From positions 1 through 18,903 of the forward strand of contig JABXGX010000027.1 of NCBI GenBank assembly GCA_016550405.1: a stretch of DNA of 18,903 nt, in the 5' to 3' direction. Source of the stretch: an archaeon. GTDB lineage: Archaea; Asgardarchaeota; Hermodarchaeia; Hermodarchaeales; Hermodarchaeaceae. The notes under the pieces are model-generated. The model made no database searches and had not been told where the DNA came from. It was given only the letters and a program-made list of their open reading frames with translations. The position numbers and the translations under genes are program-made. Each line of letters begins with the position of its first letter. The first letter of the stretch is position 1. Shown here one piece after another: positions 7,165-14,028 of this stretch.

Positions 7165-7764
7165 TTACTTAAGGGTTGTGAGGCAATCCTTGATTTGTTG
7201 TTGAATTTGGTTTTGCACTTCACGAATCGATGCTGCGGCATCAATTATTGTGAAGCCATTTTCATGTGCCCTTTCAATGAAGATTTGTCTTACTTTCTCT
7301 AGGAAGGCGACGTATTCGAATTTTTCTTTTGGCTTCGGTCGTCGCTTCCGCGCTAAGGCAGTTTTGGGGGCAATATCAAGCACAAAGGTGATTGTGGGAG
7401 TGAGGGCATACCTGTTTAGGTTCTGCACCCATTCGCGGTCAAGCCCAGATGAACATTGATAGGCGAAGGACGATTCAACATAGCGATCCGTGATAACAAT
7501 TTGCCCTTTATCCAAAGCAGGTTGAATTTTGTTCAATGTATTATCAATGCGGTCAGCAGCAAAAAGCAAGGCATCAATTGCGGGTGATACCGTGGTGTCT
7601 TGTAAGATTGCCCGAATTAGCTTTCCAATTCTTTCGTCTGTGGGTTCATGGGTTTCGACTACTTCGAAACCTTTTTTTCTCAGCCACTTACTCAGTAATT
7701 TTGTGTGAGTGGTTGTCCCACTTCCATCGATTCCTTCAAGCGCAATGAAGAGCCCTTGTTGCAT
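7165..7764 (-). CDS. tmk: Thymidylate kinase (dTMP kinase)
   Basis: Phosphorylates dTMP to dTDP with ATP, an essential step of dTTP synthesis. The 199-residue length from the ATG at 7764 is typical. The P-loop region is FIALEGIDGSGTT at 6-18, the substrate motif THEPTD at 38-43, the DRY motif at 93-95 followed by VESSFAYQ, and a basic lid RKRRPKPKEKFE at 139-150. The Walker A lysine (GxDGxGK[S/T]) is replaced by Thr: GIDGSGTTTHT. I recall similar GTTTQ variants in some other thymidylate kinases, so it may still be active. An upstream in-frame GTG (7773) and TTG (7779) exist; ATG is preferred, since the LFIALEGIDG strand normally lies within about five residues of the start. It is divergent from the unknown gene at 7846 and shares a 79-base region with it. 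Confidence 0.9.
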   Translation of the reverse strand: MQQGLFIALEGIDGSGTTTHTKLLSKWLRKKGFEVVETHEPTDERIGKLIRAILQDTTVSPAIDALLFAADRIDNTLNKIQPALDKGQIVITDRYVESSFAYQCSSGLDREWVQNLNRYALTPTITFVLDIAPKTALARKRRPKPKEKFEYVAFLEKVRQIFIERAHENGFTIIDAAASIREVQNQIQQQIKDCLTTLK

Positions 7765-7812
7765 TCCAAGCACACTCAAGAGAAGTTGGTTTGGTCGTGA
7801 ATGAGTTAGAGG

Positions 7813-7825
7813 TTATTAAATAAAA
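7813..7825 (+). promoter_or_regulatory. Putative TATA box of the unknown gene at 7846
   Basis: TTATTAAATAAAA lies about 27 bases before the ATG at 7846, the spacing expected for a leaderless archaeal transcript. A strong ribosome-binding match, GGAGTGAT at 7828-7835, lies between them and would be used only if transcription started further upstream, so the two signals disagree. Confidence 0.35.
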
Positions 7826-7845
7826 AGGGAGTGATAAGATTCCCT

Positions 7846-8361
7846 ATGAATGTTAATCCACTATTTGCCTCTTCTGTCTTTTCAATATCATCGAACCTTG
7901 AAGTGTACCAAGTGATCAATTACGATTATTCTGATCCCGAAAGGGTTTACGCAGAGATTCTTGAGGATGAGGAAGCGGTTGAAGCTGAAATCGCTAAGAT
8001 TCATTCGAATATGGCTGAATTTCTTGCAGCTGAAAAGGTGTACATTAACGGAAACCGAGTAAAACAGGAAATTATTCATGTTGATATCGGATTGCGTGGA
8101 ACTCCTGAAATTGCATATTTCCAATGGATTATACATTTCCAAGGGACACCAAGGAAGGATGAAAACATCTTAGCAAGTGATGTTGAACTAGAAGAAGCAG
8201 AATATGATATTGAAGTCTTGTATCTATTTCCCACAGGAACAAAAATCCTTGAAGTCATCACTCCAATGGAATCTGAGATCCGAGAGCCGCTTCTGTTTGT
8301 GTGGGCACAAAACGGGGATCTTGTTGGAGGCCATGAATCAGTTCGATTTCGGTTCAGTTAG
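7846..8361 (+). CDS. Unknown conserved-looking acidic protein (171 aa)
   Basis: I do not recognise this family. The protein is acidic, with a helical charged segment (SDPERVYAEILEDEEAVEAEIAKIHSNMAEFL, about 29-60, shown here only in parts: YAEILEDEEAVEAEIA is its core). It then has alternating strand-like stretches (VKQEIIHVDIGLRG, IAYFQWIIHFQG, YDIEVLYLFPTG, LFVWAQNGDL), suggesting a beta-rich or sandwich domain after a short helix. No cysteine, no signal peptide and no convincing membrane helix is present. The ATG at 7846 is chosen; a GTG at 7831 is in frame but overlaps the GGAGTGAT ribosome-binding match. Codon use and a clean stop support a real gene. Its TAG overlaps the last bases of the convergent zinc-ribbon gene. 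Confidence 0.6.
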   Translation: MNVNPLFASSVFSISSNLEVYQVINYDYSDPERVYAEILEDEEAVEAEIAKIHSNMAEFLAAEKVYINGNRVKQEIIHVDIGLRGTPEIAYFQWIIHFQGTPRKDENILASDVELEEAEYDIEVLYLFPTGTKILEVITPMESEIREPLLFVWAQNGDLVGGHESVRFRFS

Positions 8362-9263
8362 CCTTGAAGTAAACGCCCACAGGAATAGCACCACTTGGTT
8401 CCTGGAGTGATTTTTGCTTGACAGTGCGGACAGATTTCTACTCCTTTCCGAGTAGGTTTTTTCTTCTTACTTGATGCAGGTGCAGTTAGTTGGTGAGTAG
8501 GAGCAGCTGCCGTTCCTAGGATTGCTCGGAGCCCTGCAATTATACTTGTGAGTTTATTGAGTTCATCGTCTATAACCTTCAGCTGTTTATTTACATCGCG
8601 TTTTGATACCTCATCGATGCGGGAACGAATCTGTAGTGTCTCTTTATCAAACTCAAGTTGTTGTTTTTGATCTTCTAATTGTGATAACCAACTGTTTGCC
8701 TGGTAGATTTCGTTTTCAAGCCGTTGCTTTGTTTCAGTCAGTTTACTCCCATATTCTGAGGACAACCGCTGATAAATCGCATCATCAACTTCTCCAGATT
8801 TCTGAAGTTCATCTAGGCGCTGAATACGACCTTCTTGAACTTTCTTTTCCTGTTGAAGTTGCTCAAGGGGTGTAGTCGCTTTGTTTTCTAAATCCTCAAT
8901 TTCTTTCTTAATTGGATTTAATCGGGTTAGTAGCTTTTCAGACTGGGAAGTTGCCTCCTTTTCCGATAACTCCCCCACGAGTTGTTTGACTTTGATTGTT
9001 TCTTGCTCTTCCTCAAGCGCCGCTATTTGAGAGCGAAGCCTCTCGAGCTTCCCACGCATAATCAGGGCGGATTCTACAGTGGGAGGGATCGCCTCGACCT
9101 CTTTTGCAAGTTCCTTCGATGGAGTAGGGATGACTCTCGTTGTTTGGGGTTGAACTGTAGTTACTGTTTTTTGACTGGTATTAAGTGAAACTCCGCAGTA
9201 GGAACAGAACTTGGCATTAGGCTTTAATTGTCGTCCACACTCGGGGCATTGTTGATTTGACAT
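8358..9263 (-). CDS. Double zinc-ribbon coiled-coil protein
   Basis: A 301-residue protein with a zinc ribbon at each end and a long coiled coil between. The N-terminal ribbon is C6-x2-C9 ... C20-x2-C23 (CPECGRQL, CSYCG), the C-terminal one C278-x2-C281 ... C292-x2-C295 (CPHCQAKI, CYSCG). Residues about 30-60 are Thr/Pro/Gln-rich and look disordered; about 65-245 is highly charged, heptad-like helix rich in Glu, Gln, Lys and Leu; a short Pro/Lys linker precedes the last ribbon. No membrane helix is seen. Such domain orders are widespread in archaea with no assigned function; scaffolding or nucleic-acid binding is likely. The ATG at 9263 has a good TATA box 47 bases upstream. The stop codon (8358-8360) overlaps the stop of the convergent gene (8359-8361). 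Confidence 0.75.
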   Translation of the reverse strand: MSNQQCPECGRQLKPNAKFCSYCGVSLNTSQKTVTTVQPQTTRVIPTPSKELAKEVEAIPPTVESALIMRGKLERLRSQIAALEEEQETIKVKQLVGELSEKEATSQSEKLLTRLNPIKKEIEDLENKATTPLEQLQQEKKVQEGRIQRLDELQKSGEVDDAIYQRLSSEYGSKLTETKQRLENEIYQANSWLSQLEDQKQQLEFDKETLQIRSRIDEVSKRDVNKQLKVIDDELNKLTSIIAGLRAILGTAAAPTHQLTAPASSKKKKPTRKGVEICPHCQAKITPGTKWCYSCGRLLQG

Positions 9264-9305
9264 TGTTCTCAGTCCTATCAGCTATCTTGAAAGAGCAGGA
9301 ACGAA

Positions 9306-9314
9306 CTTATAAAG
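9306..9314 (-). promoter_or_regulatory. TATA box of the double zinc-ribbon gene
   Basis: CTTTATAAG on the minus strand, preceded by CCCCGA, lies about 47 bases before the ATG at 9263. This would give an RNA start near 9285 and a leader of about 20 bases. Confidence 0.5.
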
Positions 9315-9338
9315 TCGGGGGATTGGGCTAGTCGTTTC

Positions 9339-10628
9339 TCAAAGGATATAGTGAATTCCAAAAATTTGCAGAATCGTCAACACTATTGCGGTTATGAGGG
9401 GAACCGCAAGGTTGTCATCCAGCTGTGAAGGGAGGAGCTCAATAACCGCTGCTATAATTGCTGTTAATAGTGCTGAAATTGGGGACATGATAAGGAGGAG
9501 AACGAAAAAGGCGGAAGTGAACCCAATGAGTGTGCCTTCAATTGTTTTCTGCCGGTTGAAAGGGTAGTGGTGTCGTCCCAAAAAGATACCCCCGATGGTT
9601 GAAAAGGCATCACCAATCAAAAATACAATCACGCTTGCTACAGCAATATGGGGGAGTTGAAGAAGAGTACCAAAAATGAGGAGTGAAAGAGTGACTCCTG
9701 CAGCGAAATATAAAGGGGAAAGCACATGACTATCAATTTCTTCTTCCCGACCTGCGGCAAGAACCATATTGGAGATTAATGGTATCTTTATCCCAAAACT
9801 GCGAAAAACCTCAGAGAGAATAAACAAAAGTGTGAGACTTCCAATTAGCATGTAAATTGGAGTATGCCACGAGGTATCCCAAAACCAAAGAAGAGGAATT
9901 ATCACCGCACTGGCATGCAGAAGCTGACGAAGAATCTCTTGACCTAGTCGTCGAGGAACGTGTATTTGAACAGAAGGAGAAGTCAAGTAAGGCAAAAGGG
10001 CACGTAAATCGGGTGTATTTACAACAACTCGAACATATTGGCGTGCGACTTGATCGGGGCGGAATCCAATGGCTAGGTTAACGTATTTGAAAAGCTGTAC
10101 ATTGTTGCGATCATTAGCGACTGCAACGGTTTCATAATCAAACAACTTATGTCTATCAATTAAGTCTTCGATGGCGTTGACTTTGGTTTTACCTCGACAA
10201 TCTAAGGCTGCAATGTGACCAGTGAGTCGGTTTTTTTCAAGCTCGACTCGGATTCCGCTGGCGAAGTGGGCTCCCAGATTCTTACTTAACCTTGCTACGG
10301 CGAAATCAGGTATTCCTGAACTAGTTAGTACAATGATGTGGTGTTGGTCTCGGAGGATTTTGAAGGTCTGCTCAACACCTCGATGTAAATACACTTGGTC
10401 AGTCATGCGGATGAGCCAATCTTTGGGAACCCCGCGTAGTAACCGATAGGAATATCGCATGAAGGAAGCGACTTCCATGATGCGAGCCTCATAGAGAATA
10501 CCTAATACGCCGAACACAAAGGCTCTTAATAAGCCAAGTCGTGCAATGATTCGCGATAACCAGAAACCATTGATGATAGTTCCATCAACATCGAAGGCGA
10601 TGAGGCGGCGAGAGTTCGAATTGCCCAT
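9339..10628 (-). CDS. HAD phosphatase fused to a CTP-dependent polyprenol-kinase-like membrane domain
   Basis: A 429-residue two-domain protein. Residues 8-215 form a HAD-type phosphatase: motif I FDVDGT (nucleophile D13, acid/base D15), motif II VLTSSG (T102), Lys near 147-149 (RGKTK) and motif IV VANDRNN with D173. A SerB-like helical cap lies at about 25-75. Residues 235-429 hold about six hydrophobic segments. GDAFSTIGGIFLGR at 339-352 and KTIEGTLIGF at 361-370 match the dolichol/phytol kinase and CdsA superfamily signatures (D-A-F-x4-G, K-[ST]-x-E-G), so this half likely uses CTP to phosphorylate a polyprenol or related lipid alcohol. The active sites would sit at the cytoplasmic membrane face. 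The ATG at 10628 has an A/T box 28 bases upstream, suggesting a leaderless mRNA. A link to ether-lipid synthesis (GGGP synthase, 4 kb away) is inference. Confidence 0.78.
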   Translation of the reverse strand: MGNSNSRRLIAFDVDGTIINGFWLSRIIARLGLLRAFVFGVLGILYEARIMEVASFMRYSYRLLRGVPKDWLIRMTDQVYLHRGVEQTFKILRDQHHIIVLTSSGIPDFAVARLSKNLGAHFASGIRVELEKNRLTGHIAALDCRGKTKVNAIEDLIDRHKLFDYETVAVANDRNNVQLFKYVNLAIGFRPDQVARQYVRVVVNTPDLRALLPYLTSPSVQIHVPRRLGQEILRQLLHASAVIIPLLWFWDTSWHTPIYMLIGSLTLLFILSEVFRSFGIKIPLISNMVLAAGREEEIDSHVLSPLYFAAGVTLSLLIFGTLLQLPHIAVASVIVFLIGDAFSTIGGIFLGRHHYPFNRQKTIEGTLIGFTSAFFVLLLIMSPISALLTAIIAAVIELLPSQLDDNLAVPLITAIVLTILQIFGIHYIL

Positions 10629-10650
10629 GGGTTATTTTAGAATTCGTTTG

Positions 10651-10660
10651 TCCTTTTATC
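10651..10660 (-). promoter_or_regulatory. Putative TATA box of the HAD/polyprenol-kinase gene
   Basis: GATAAAAGGA on the minus strand, centred about 28 bases before the ATG at 10628, fits a leaderless promoter. Confidence 0.35.
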
Positions 10661-10722
10661 AATAACTAAAAGAGAGTTGGGAGTAGGTAGTTTCCTAGGT
10701 TGACAACAAAGTTTTACTCACA

Positions 10723-10738
10723 TCAATTCTAGAATTGA
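10723..10738. promoter_or_regulatory. Perfect 16-bp palindrome, likely operator of the ferredoxin-AOR operon
   Basis: TCAATTCTAGAATTGA is an exact inverted repeat with 8-bp arms. It ends 25 bases before the poly-ferredoxin ATG at 10764 and lies just after a weak TATA-like AAAGTTTTAC (10708-10717), about where the RNA start would be. This is a classical repressor position. It also lies 95 bases upstream of the divergent HAD gene, so it could affect both. Confidence 0.5.
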
Positions 10739-10763
10739 GGTGAATTATACCAGGTGGACGTTG

Positions 10764-11258
10764 ATGCGACAATTTCTCTATGCGGACCCCACGGTATGTG
10801 TTGGTTGTCGAATTTGTGAAGCCGTCTGTAGTATACATTATGAAAAGACAATCAACCCTAAGAAATCACGGAATCGTGTACGCCGAGTTGATCCTGGGCT
10901 TGATGTTGTCGTTGCTTGCCGGAATTGTGATCAAGCATGGTGCATTGAAGCTTGCCCAGAAGAAGCCCTACGGAAAAACCGCAAGGGTATCGTGATTGTT
11001 GATTCTAAAAAATGCAAGGGATGTGGAGCATGCGTTGAAGCGTGTCCTTTTGGAGCGATCTTTTTGCACCCTGATACACAAAAAGCCATCAAGTGCATTG
11101 CCTGTGGATTCTGTACGAAATATTGTCCAGTTAACACTTTACGAATTCTAACTGATGAGGAATTGGCTTCGTTGAAGCAGCAAAAGGTGATCCAACACGA
11201 ATGTAGGGATCTCCTTGACGAGCTTAGAGTAGAAGAAGCAGGGGAGAGTGAGAGCTGA
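10764..11258 (+). CDS. Poly-ferredoxin (four [4Fe-4S]) electron-transfer subunit of AOR
   Basis: A 164-residue protein with sixteen cysteines in four cluster-binding groups: C12/15/18/22, C52/55/60/64, C84/87/90/94 and C111/114/117/121, each group ending C-P or C-S as in DmsB/HycB-type subunits. It would carry electrons to or from the tungsten enzyme encoded next, as AorA does in AorABC enzymes and the small subunit does in WOR5-like pairs (family knowledge). No twin-arginine signal is seen, so it is cytoplasmic. The ATG at 10764 follows AGGTGG with 7-base spacing; the GTG at 10740 is in frame but lies within a GAGGTGA. Its TGA overlaps the ATG of the AOR gene by one base, implying translational coupling. 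It is a paralogue of the product of 18254-18760. Confidence 0.88.
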   Translation: MRQFLYADPTVCVGCRICEAVCSIHYEKTINPKKSRNRVRRVDPGLDVVVACRNCDQAWCIEACPEEALRKNRKGIVIVDSKKCKGCGACVEACPFGAIFLHPDTQKAIKCIACGFCTKYCPVNTLRILTDEELASLKQQKVIQHECRDLLDELRVEEAGESES

Positions 11259-13180
11259 TGGCAAAGAAGACAAAACTGGGTGGGTATGCAGGTCAGCATT
11301 TGCATGTGGATATGGCAAAGGAAACATGTAAGCCTGTTCCAATTGACAAAGAGTTTGCCCTTGTGTATCTTGGGGGCCAAGGCTTTGCCTCACGAATTAT
11401 GTATGATCGCGTTGGACCAACTACTGATCCACTGAGTCCAGATAATGTTCTCATATGGGCAACAGGTCCTTTCACAGGGACATTATGGCCCCAAGCATCA
11501 CGCTATGTTGTAGCAGCGAAATCGCCTTTGACAGGTATCTTCGGTGAAGCCCATTCAGCTGGACATTGGGGACCCGAACTTAAATTTGCTGGATTTGACA
11601 CCATCATCGTAACCGGACGGGCGAAAAAACCGCTTTATTTAATGCTTGATAATGGGTCTGCCCGTTTAGTTGATGCGCAGGATCTATGGGGCCGGAACAC
11701 AAACGAGACTGAAGACATGATTAAAGAATCGCAGGGTGACCCAAACCTTCGCGTCTCATGCATCGGACAAGCAGGGGAAAATCTGGTCAGATTTGCTGCA
11801 ATAATCAATGATTATGATCGGGCGGCCGCCCGTTCTGGTATTGGTGCTGTAGCAGGAAGCAAACATCTCAAAGCGGTTGCAGTCCGAGGAGGACAGGACA
11901 TCCCTATAGCTAAACCTGATCTCTATCTTGATGTAATTGATGAACTACATAAGAAAATGTTGGCAAGCCCATTTACGGCTAGTCGGGCTATGTATGGGAC
12001 AACTAACTTGGTTGAACTCATGCAAGAGATCGGGCGGCTTCCGAGCTATAACATGCGTTCTGGTGTGTTTGCTGAGTACCAAAAAATAAGTGGAGAAGCA
12101 ATCAGAGAGAAGTACCTAGTGAAACCCCGCGCAGACTTCGCCTGTTTACAGCGTTGCGGACGATACACGCGGGTCAAAACGGGTCCCTATGCTTATTGTG
12201 GAGGAGCGCCTGAATATGAAACCCAGTCATCTATGGGAAGTCGATGTGGGAATGATAATCTTGAATCCATCCTCTATGGACACCATTTAAGCAACCTATA
12301 TGGAATGGACACCATTTCAACTGGCGCGACTATTAGTTGGGCAATGGAAGCTTGGGATGAGGGGCTTATTACCGCTGAAGATACTGGTGGGATTGACTTA
12401 AGTTGGGGTAACCATGAATCGATTATCAAACTAATTCATATGATAGCGAAACGCGAGGGGTTTGGCGACATTTTAGCAGAAGGTAGTTACCGTGCTGCAA
12501 AACGCATTGGAAGAGGTACTGAAAAATTTGTTATGCACTGTAAAAAACAAGAAATCGCCGGACAAGAACCTCGTGCACAAAAATCCATGGGATTAGCAAC
12601 CGCAACAGCTGCTCGTGGGGCGGATCATCTCTATGCATTTCCAGTTCTTGATGAGGTCGGATTTGATGAAGAGATTGGAATACGGTATGGCACTGAATAC
12701 CTACCGGAAATTGGCGACCGCCTTGATCCGAAATATAAGGGCATCATGGTAAAAGAAAATGAAGACTTTTGTGCTGTCGTCGAATCACTTGGCGTCTGCA
12801 AATATGGAACCCTAATACCTCCTGTCCTCTTTTACGAAGATGTCGTTAAAACCTTTGATGTCACAGTTGGTATCGCAATAACTGAGAAGCAATTACGAGA
12901 AATCGGAGAACGTATCGTCAACCTGAATCGCTGTTTTAATGTGCGTGAAGGCATTCGACGAAAGGATGACACATTGCCAAGTCGGTTAACTGAGGTCCCC
13001 GCGCCAGAAGGTCCATCAAAAGGGCAGGTAGTCGAATTAGAACAGATGCTTGACGAGTATTATGAATTGCGAGGATGGCAGCTAAGTGATGGACTCCCTT
13101 CTAAGCATGTTTTACAACGGTTAGGACTTGAAGACCTGATTACTGACCTCGCTAAATATGATATAGTTTTACCTGAATAA
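11258..13180 (+). CDS. Aldehyde:ferredoxin oxidoreductase, tungsten enzyme with Asp at a cluster ligand position
   Basis: Family member of the tungsten/molybdenum bis-pterin aldehyde oxidoreductases (aldehyde to carboxylate, electrons to ferredoxin); 640 residues, normal length. The N-terminal pterin domain is clear: YLGGQGFASRI at 37-47, GEAHSAGHWGPELKFAGFD at 96-114 and GSKHLKAVAVRG at 200-211. The active-site Glu lies in APEYET (317-322) and the His in RGADH (H457), by analogy with Pyrococcus AOR. The cubane motif normally reads C-x2-C-x3-C plus a late Cys; here it is ADFACLQRC, giving D293, C296, C300 and C514, so the first ligand is Asp. It overlaps the ferredoxin gene by one base. By eye about half of its residues match the second AOR at 16320-18257. 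The hairpin around its stop codon is described separately. The substrate is unknown. Confidence 0.92.
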   Translation: MAKKTKLGGYAGQHLHVDMAKETCKPVPIDKEFALVYLGGQGFASRIMYDRVGPTTDPLSPDNVLIWATGPFTGTLWPQASRYVVAAKSPLTGIFGEAHSAGHWGPELKFAGFDTIIVTGRAKKPLYLMLDNGSARLVDAQDLWGRNTNETEDMIKESQGDPNLRVSCIGQAGENLVRFAAIINDYDRAAARSGIGAVAGSKHLKAVAVRGGQDIPIAKPDLYLDVIDELHKKMLASPFTASRAMYGTTNLVELMQEIGRLPSYNMRSGVFAEYQKISGEAIREKYLVKPRADFACLQRCGRYTRVKTGPYAYCGGAPEYETQSSMGSRCGNDNLESILYGHHLSNLYGMDTISTGATISWAMEAWDEGLITAEDTGGIDLSWGNHESIIKLIHMIAKREGFGDILAEGSYRAAKRIGRGTEKFVMHCKKQEIAGQEPRAQKSMGLATATAARGADHLYAFPVLDEVGFDEEIGIRYGTEYLPEIGDRLDPKYKGIMVKENEDFCAVVESLGVCKYGTLIPPVLFYEDVVKTFDVTVGIAITEKQLREIGERIVNLNRCFNVREGIRRKDDTLPSRLTEVPAPEGPSKGQVVELEQMLDEYYELRGWQLSDGLPSKHVLQRLGLEDLITDLAKYDIVLPE

Positions 13181-13193
13181 AACGAGGTAAAAC
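13166..13193 (+). repeat. Inverted repeat spanning the AOR stop codon
   Basis: GTTTTACCT (13166-13174) and AGGTAAAAC (13185-13193) are exact 9-base inverted arms around a 10-base loop that contains the TAA stop (13178-13180). No T-tract follows, so it looks like an mRNA 3' hairpin or processing site more than an intrinsic terminator. Confidence 0.45.
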
Positions 13194-13209
13194 CGACACG
13201 GAAGCAAGG

Positions 13210-13217
13210 TTTAAATG
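13210..13217 (+). promoter_or_regulatory. Possible TATA box upstream of the GTPase gene
   Basis: TTTAAATG, preceded by AAGG, lies some 90 bases before the ATG at 13306 and would give a leader of about 65 bases. TAGGG-TAAG-CCCTA at 13255-13268 could fold in that leader. Weak by itself. Confidence 0.25.
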
Positions 13218-13305
13218 AAAACCGAATGAGATTGAATTATCCGCGGGGCGTTCTTAGGGTAAGCCCTATTACTTGAATCGGTCGATAACAAAGGAATTTG
13301 GTATT

Positions 13306-13983
13306 ATGAAAGTACTCGTCACAGGACCGCATCTATCAGGAAAAAGCACCCTCATTAAACAACTCGCCGAAGGAAATGTCATAAACATTCAGGCGAATGG
13401 CACAACCGTCGGTCTTGACCATGGTGTCGCTGAAGTATTTGGAGTTCCTGTTCGTCTATTTGGCACCCCAGGATTAGCCCGGTTTAAAGTATTACGGAGA
13501 ATCATTTCCGAAGGTGCTGATGGCATTATCTTTGTGGTTGATGCAAGCAAACCAGATGGAGATGCTGAAGCCCGCTATATTTGGACAGAAATTAGCGATT
13601 TGCTTCCCAACGTTCCCTGTATTGTCGCAGCAAATAAACAGGATTTACGAGCTTCCAGAACACCAGATCGAATCCGCAAGGACCTTAGTTTCATGGTTGG
13701 GGTTCCCGTGATACCCATCAGTAACAAAACCGAATACAACTTAGACAAACTCCTGCCCGCTATGGTGATGCTCATAGTCTATGAATGGAGTCCGATTCTT
13801 CGAGCTTTTGGAGCTACAGGAAAAACAGGTTTCACAAATCTAGCGAAAAATCTTCATGTCAGTGAAAGCCAAGTCCGGAATTATTTGCGTTGGTTTGAAC
13901 TTCGAAAATTGGTCCAAGTGGACTGGGATAAAGAAACTGCGCATGTGACTCCAGGTGTAGTTAAAATCCTTGCTCAACGATAG
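13306..13983 (+). CDS. Small GTPase (Arf/MglA-like) with C-terminal winged helix
   Basis: A 225-residue protein. Residues 1-160 are a Ras-superfamily GTPase: G1 GPHLSGKST (7-15), G2 Thr in NGTTVG (31-36), G3 LFGTPGLARF (51-60), G4 AANKQD (108-113) and G5 PISNK (137-141). Residues about 165-225 look like a winged helix (GFTNLAKNLHVSESQVRNYL, recognition-helix-like), suggesting a GTP-controlled DNA-binding protein. In G3 the usual Asp of DxxG is Gly, as I recall for the archaeal/bacterial LFGTPGQ group, but the catalytic Gln (Ras Gln61) is Leu57, which in Ras abolishes hydrolysis. The ATG at 13306 fits the first strand MKVLVTGP; a TTG at 13273 is in frame. The gene is 45 bases before GGGP synthase, which has its own TATA box. 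Target genes are unknown. Confidence 0.85.
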   Translation: MKVLVTGPHLSGKSTLIKQLAEGNVINIQANGTTVGLDHGVAEVFGVPVRLFGTPGLARFKVLRRIISEGADGIIFVVDASKPDGDAEARYIWTEISDLLPNVPCIVAANKQDLRASRTPDRIRKDLSFMVGVPVIPISNKTEYNLDKLLPAMVMLIVYEWSPILRAFGATGKTGFTNLAKNLHVSESQVRNYLRWFELRKLVQVDWDKETAHVTPGVVKILAQR

Positions 13984-13987
13984 CAGA

Positions 13988-13995
13988 TTTAAAAG
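13988..13995 (+). promoter_or_regulatory. TATA box of the GGGP synthase gene
   Basis: TTTAAAAG lies about 37 bases before the ATG at 14029, directly after the GTPase stop codon. It would give an RNA start near 14017 and a leader of about 12 bases, so the gene can be transcribed independently of the GTPase gene. Confidence 0.45.
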
Positions 13996-14028
13996 CTCGA
14001 ACTGCATGCAAGAATCCAGGGAATTATA

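Noticed and set aside
10931..11380. Minus-strand 149-codon ORF opposite the first poly-ferredoxin/AOR junction
   Set aside because: Cys/His/Ser-rich shadow translation of the ferredoxin gene, with no promoter or family match.
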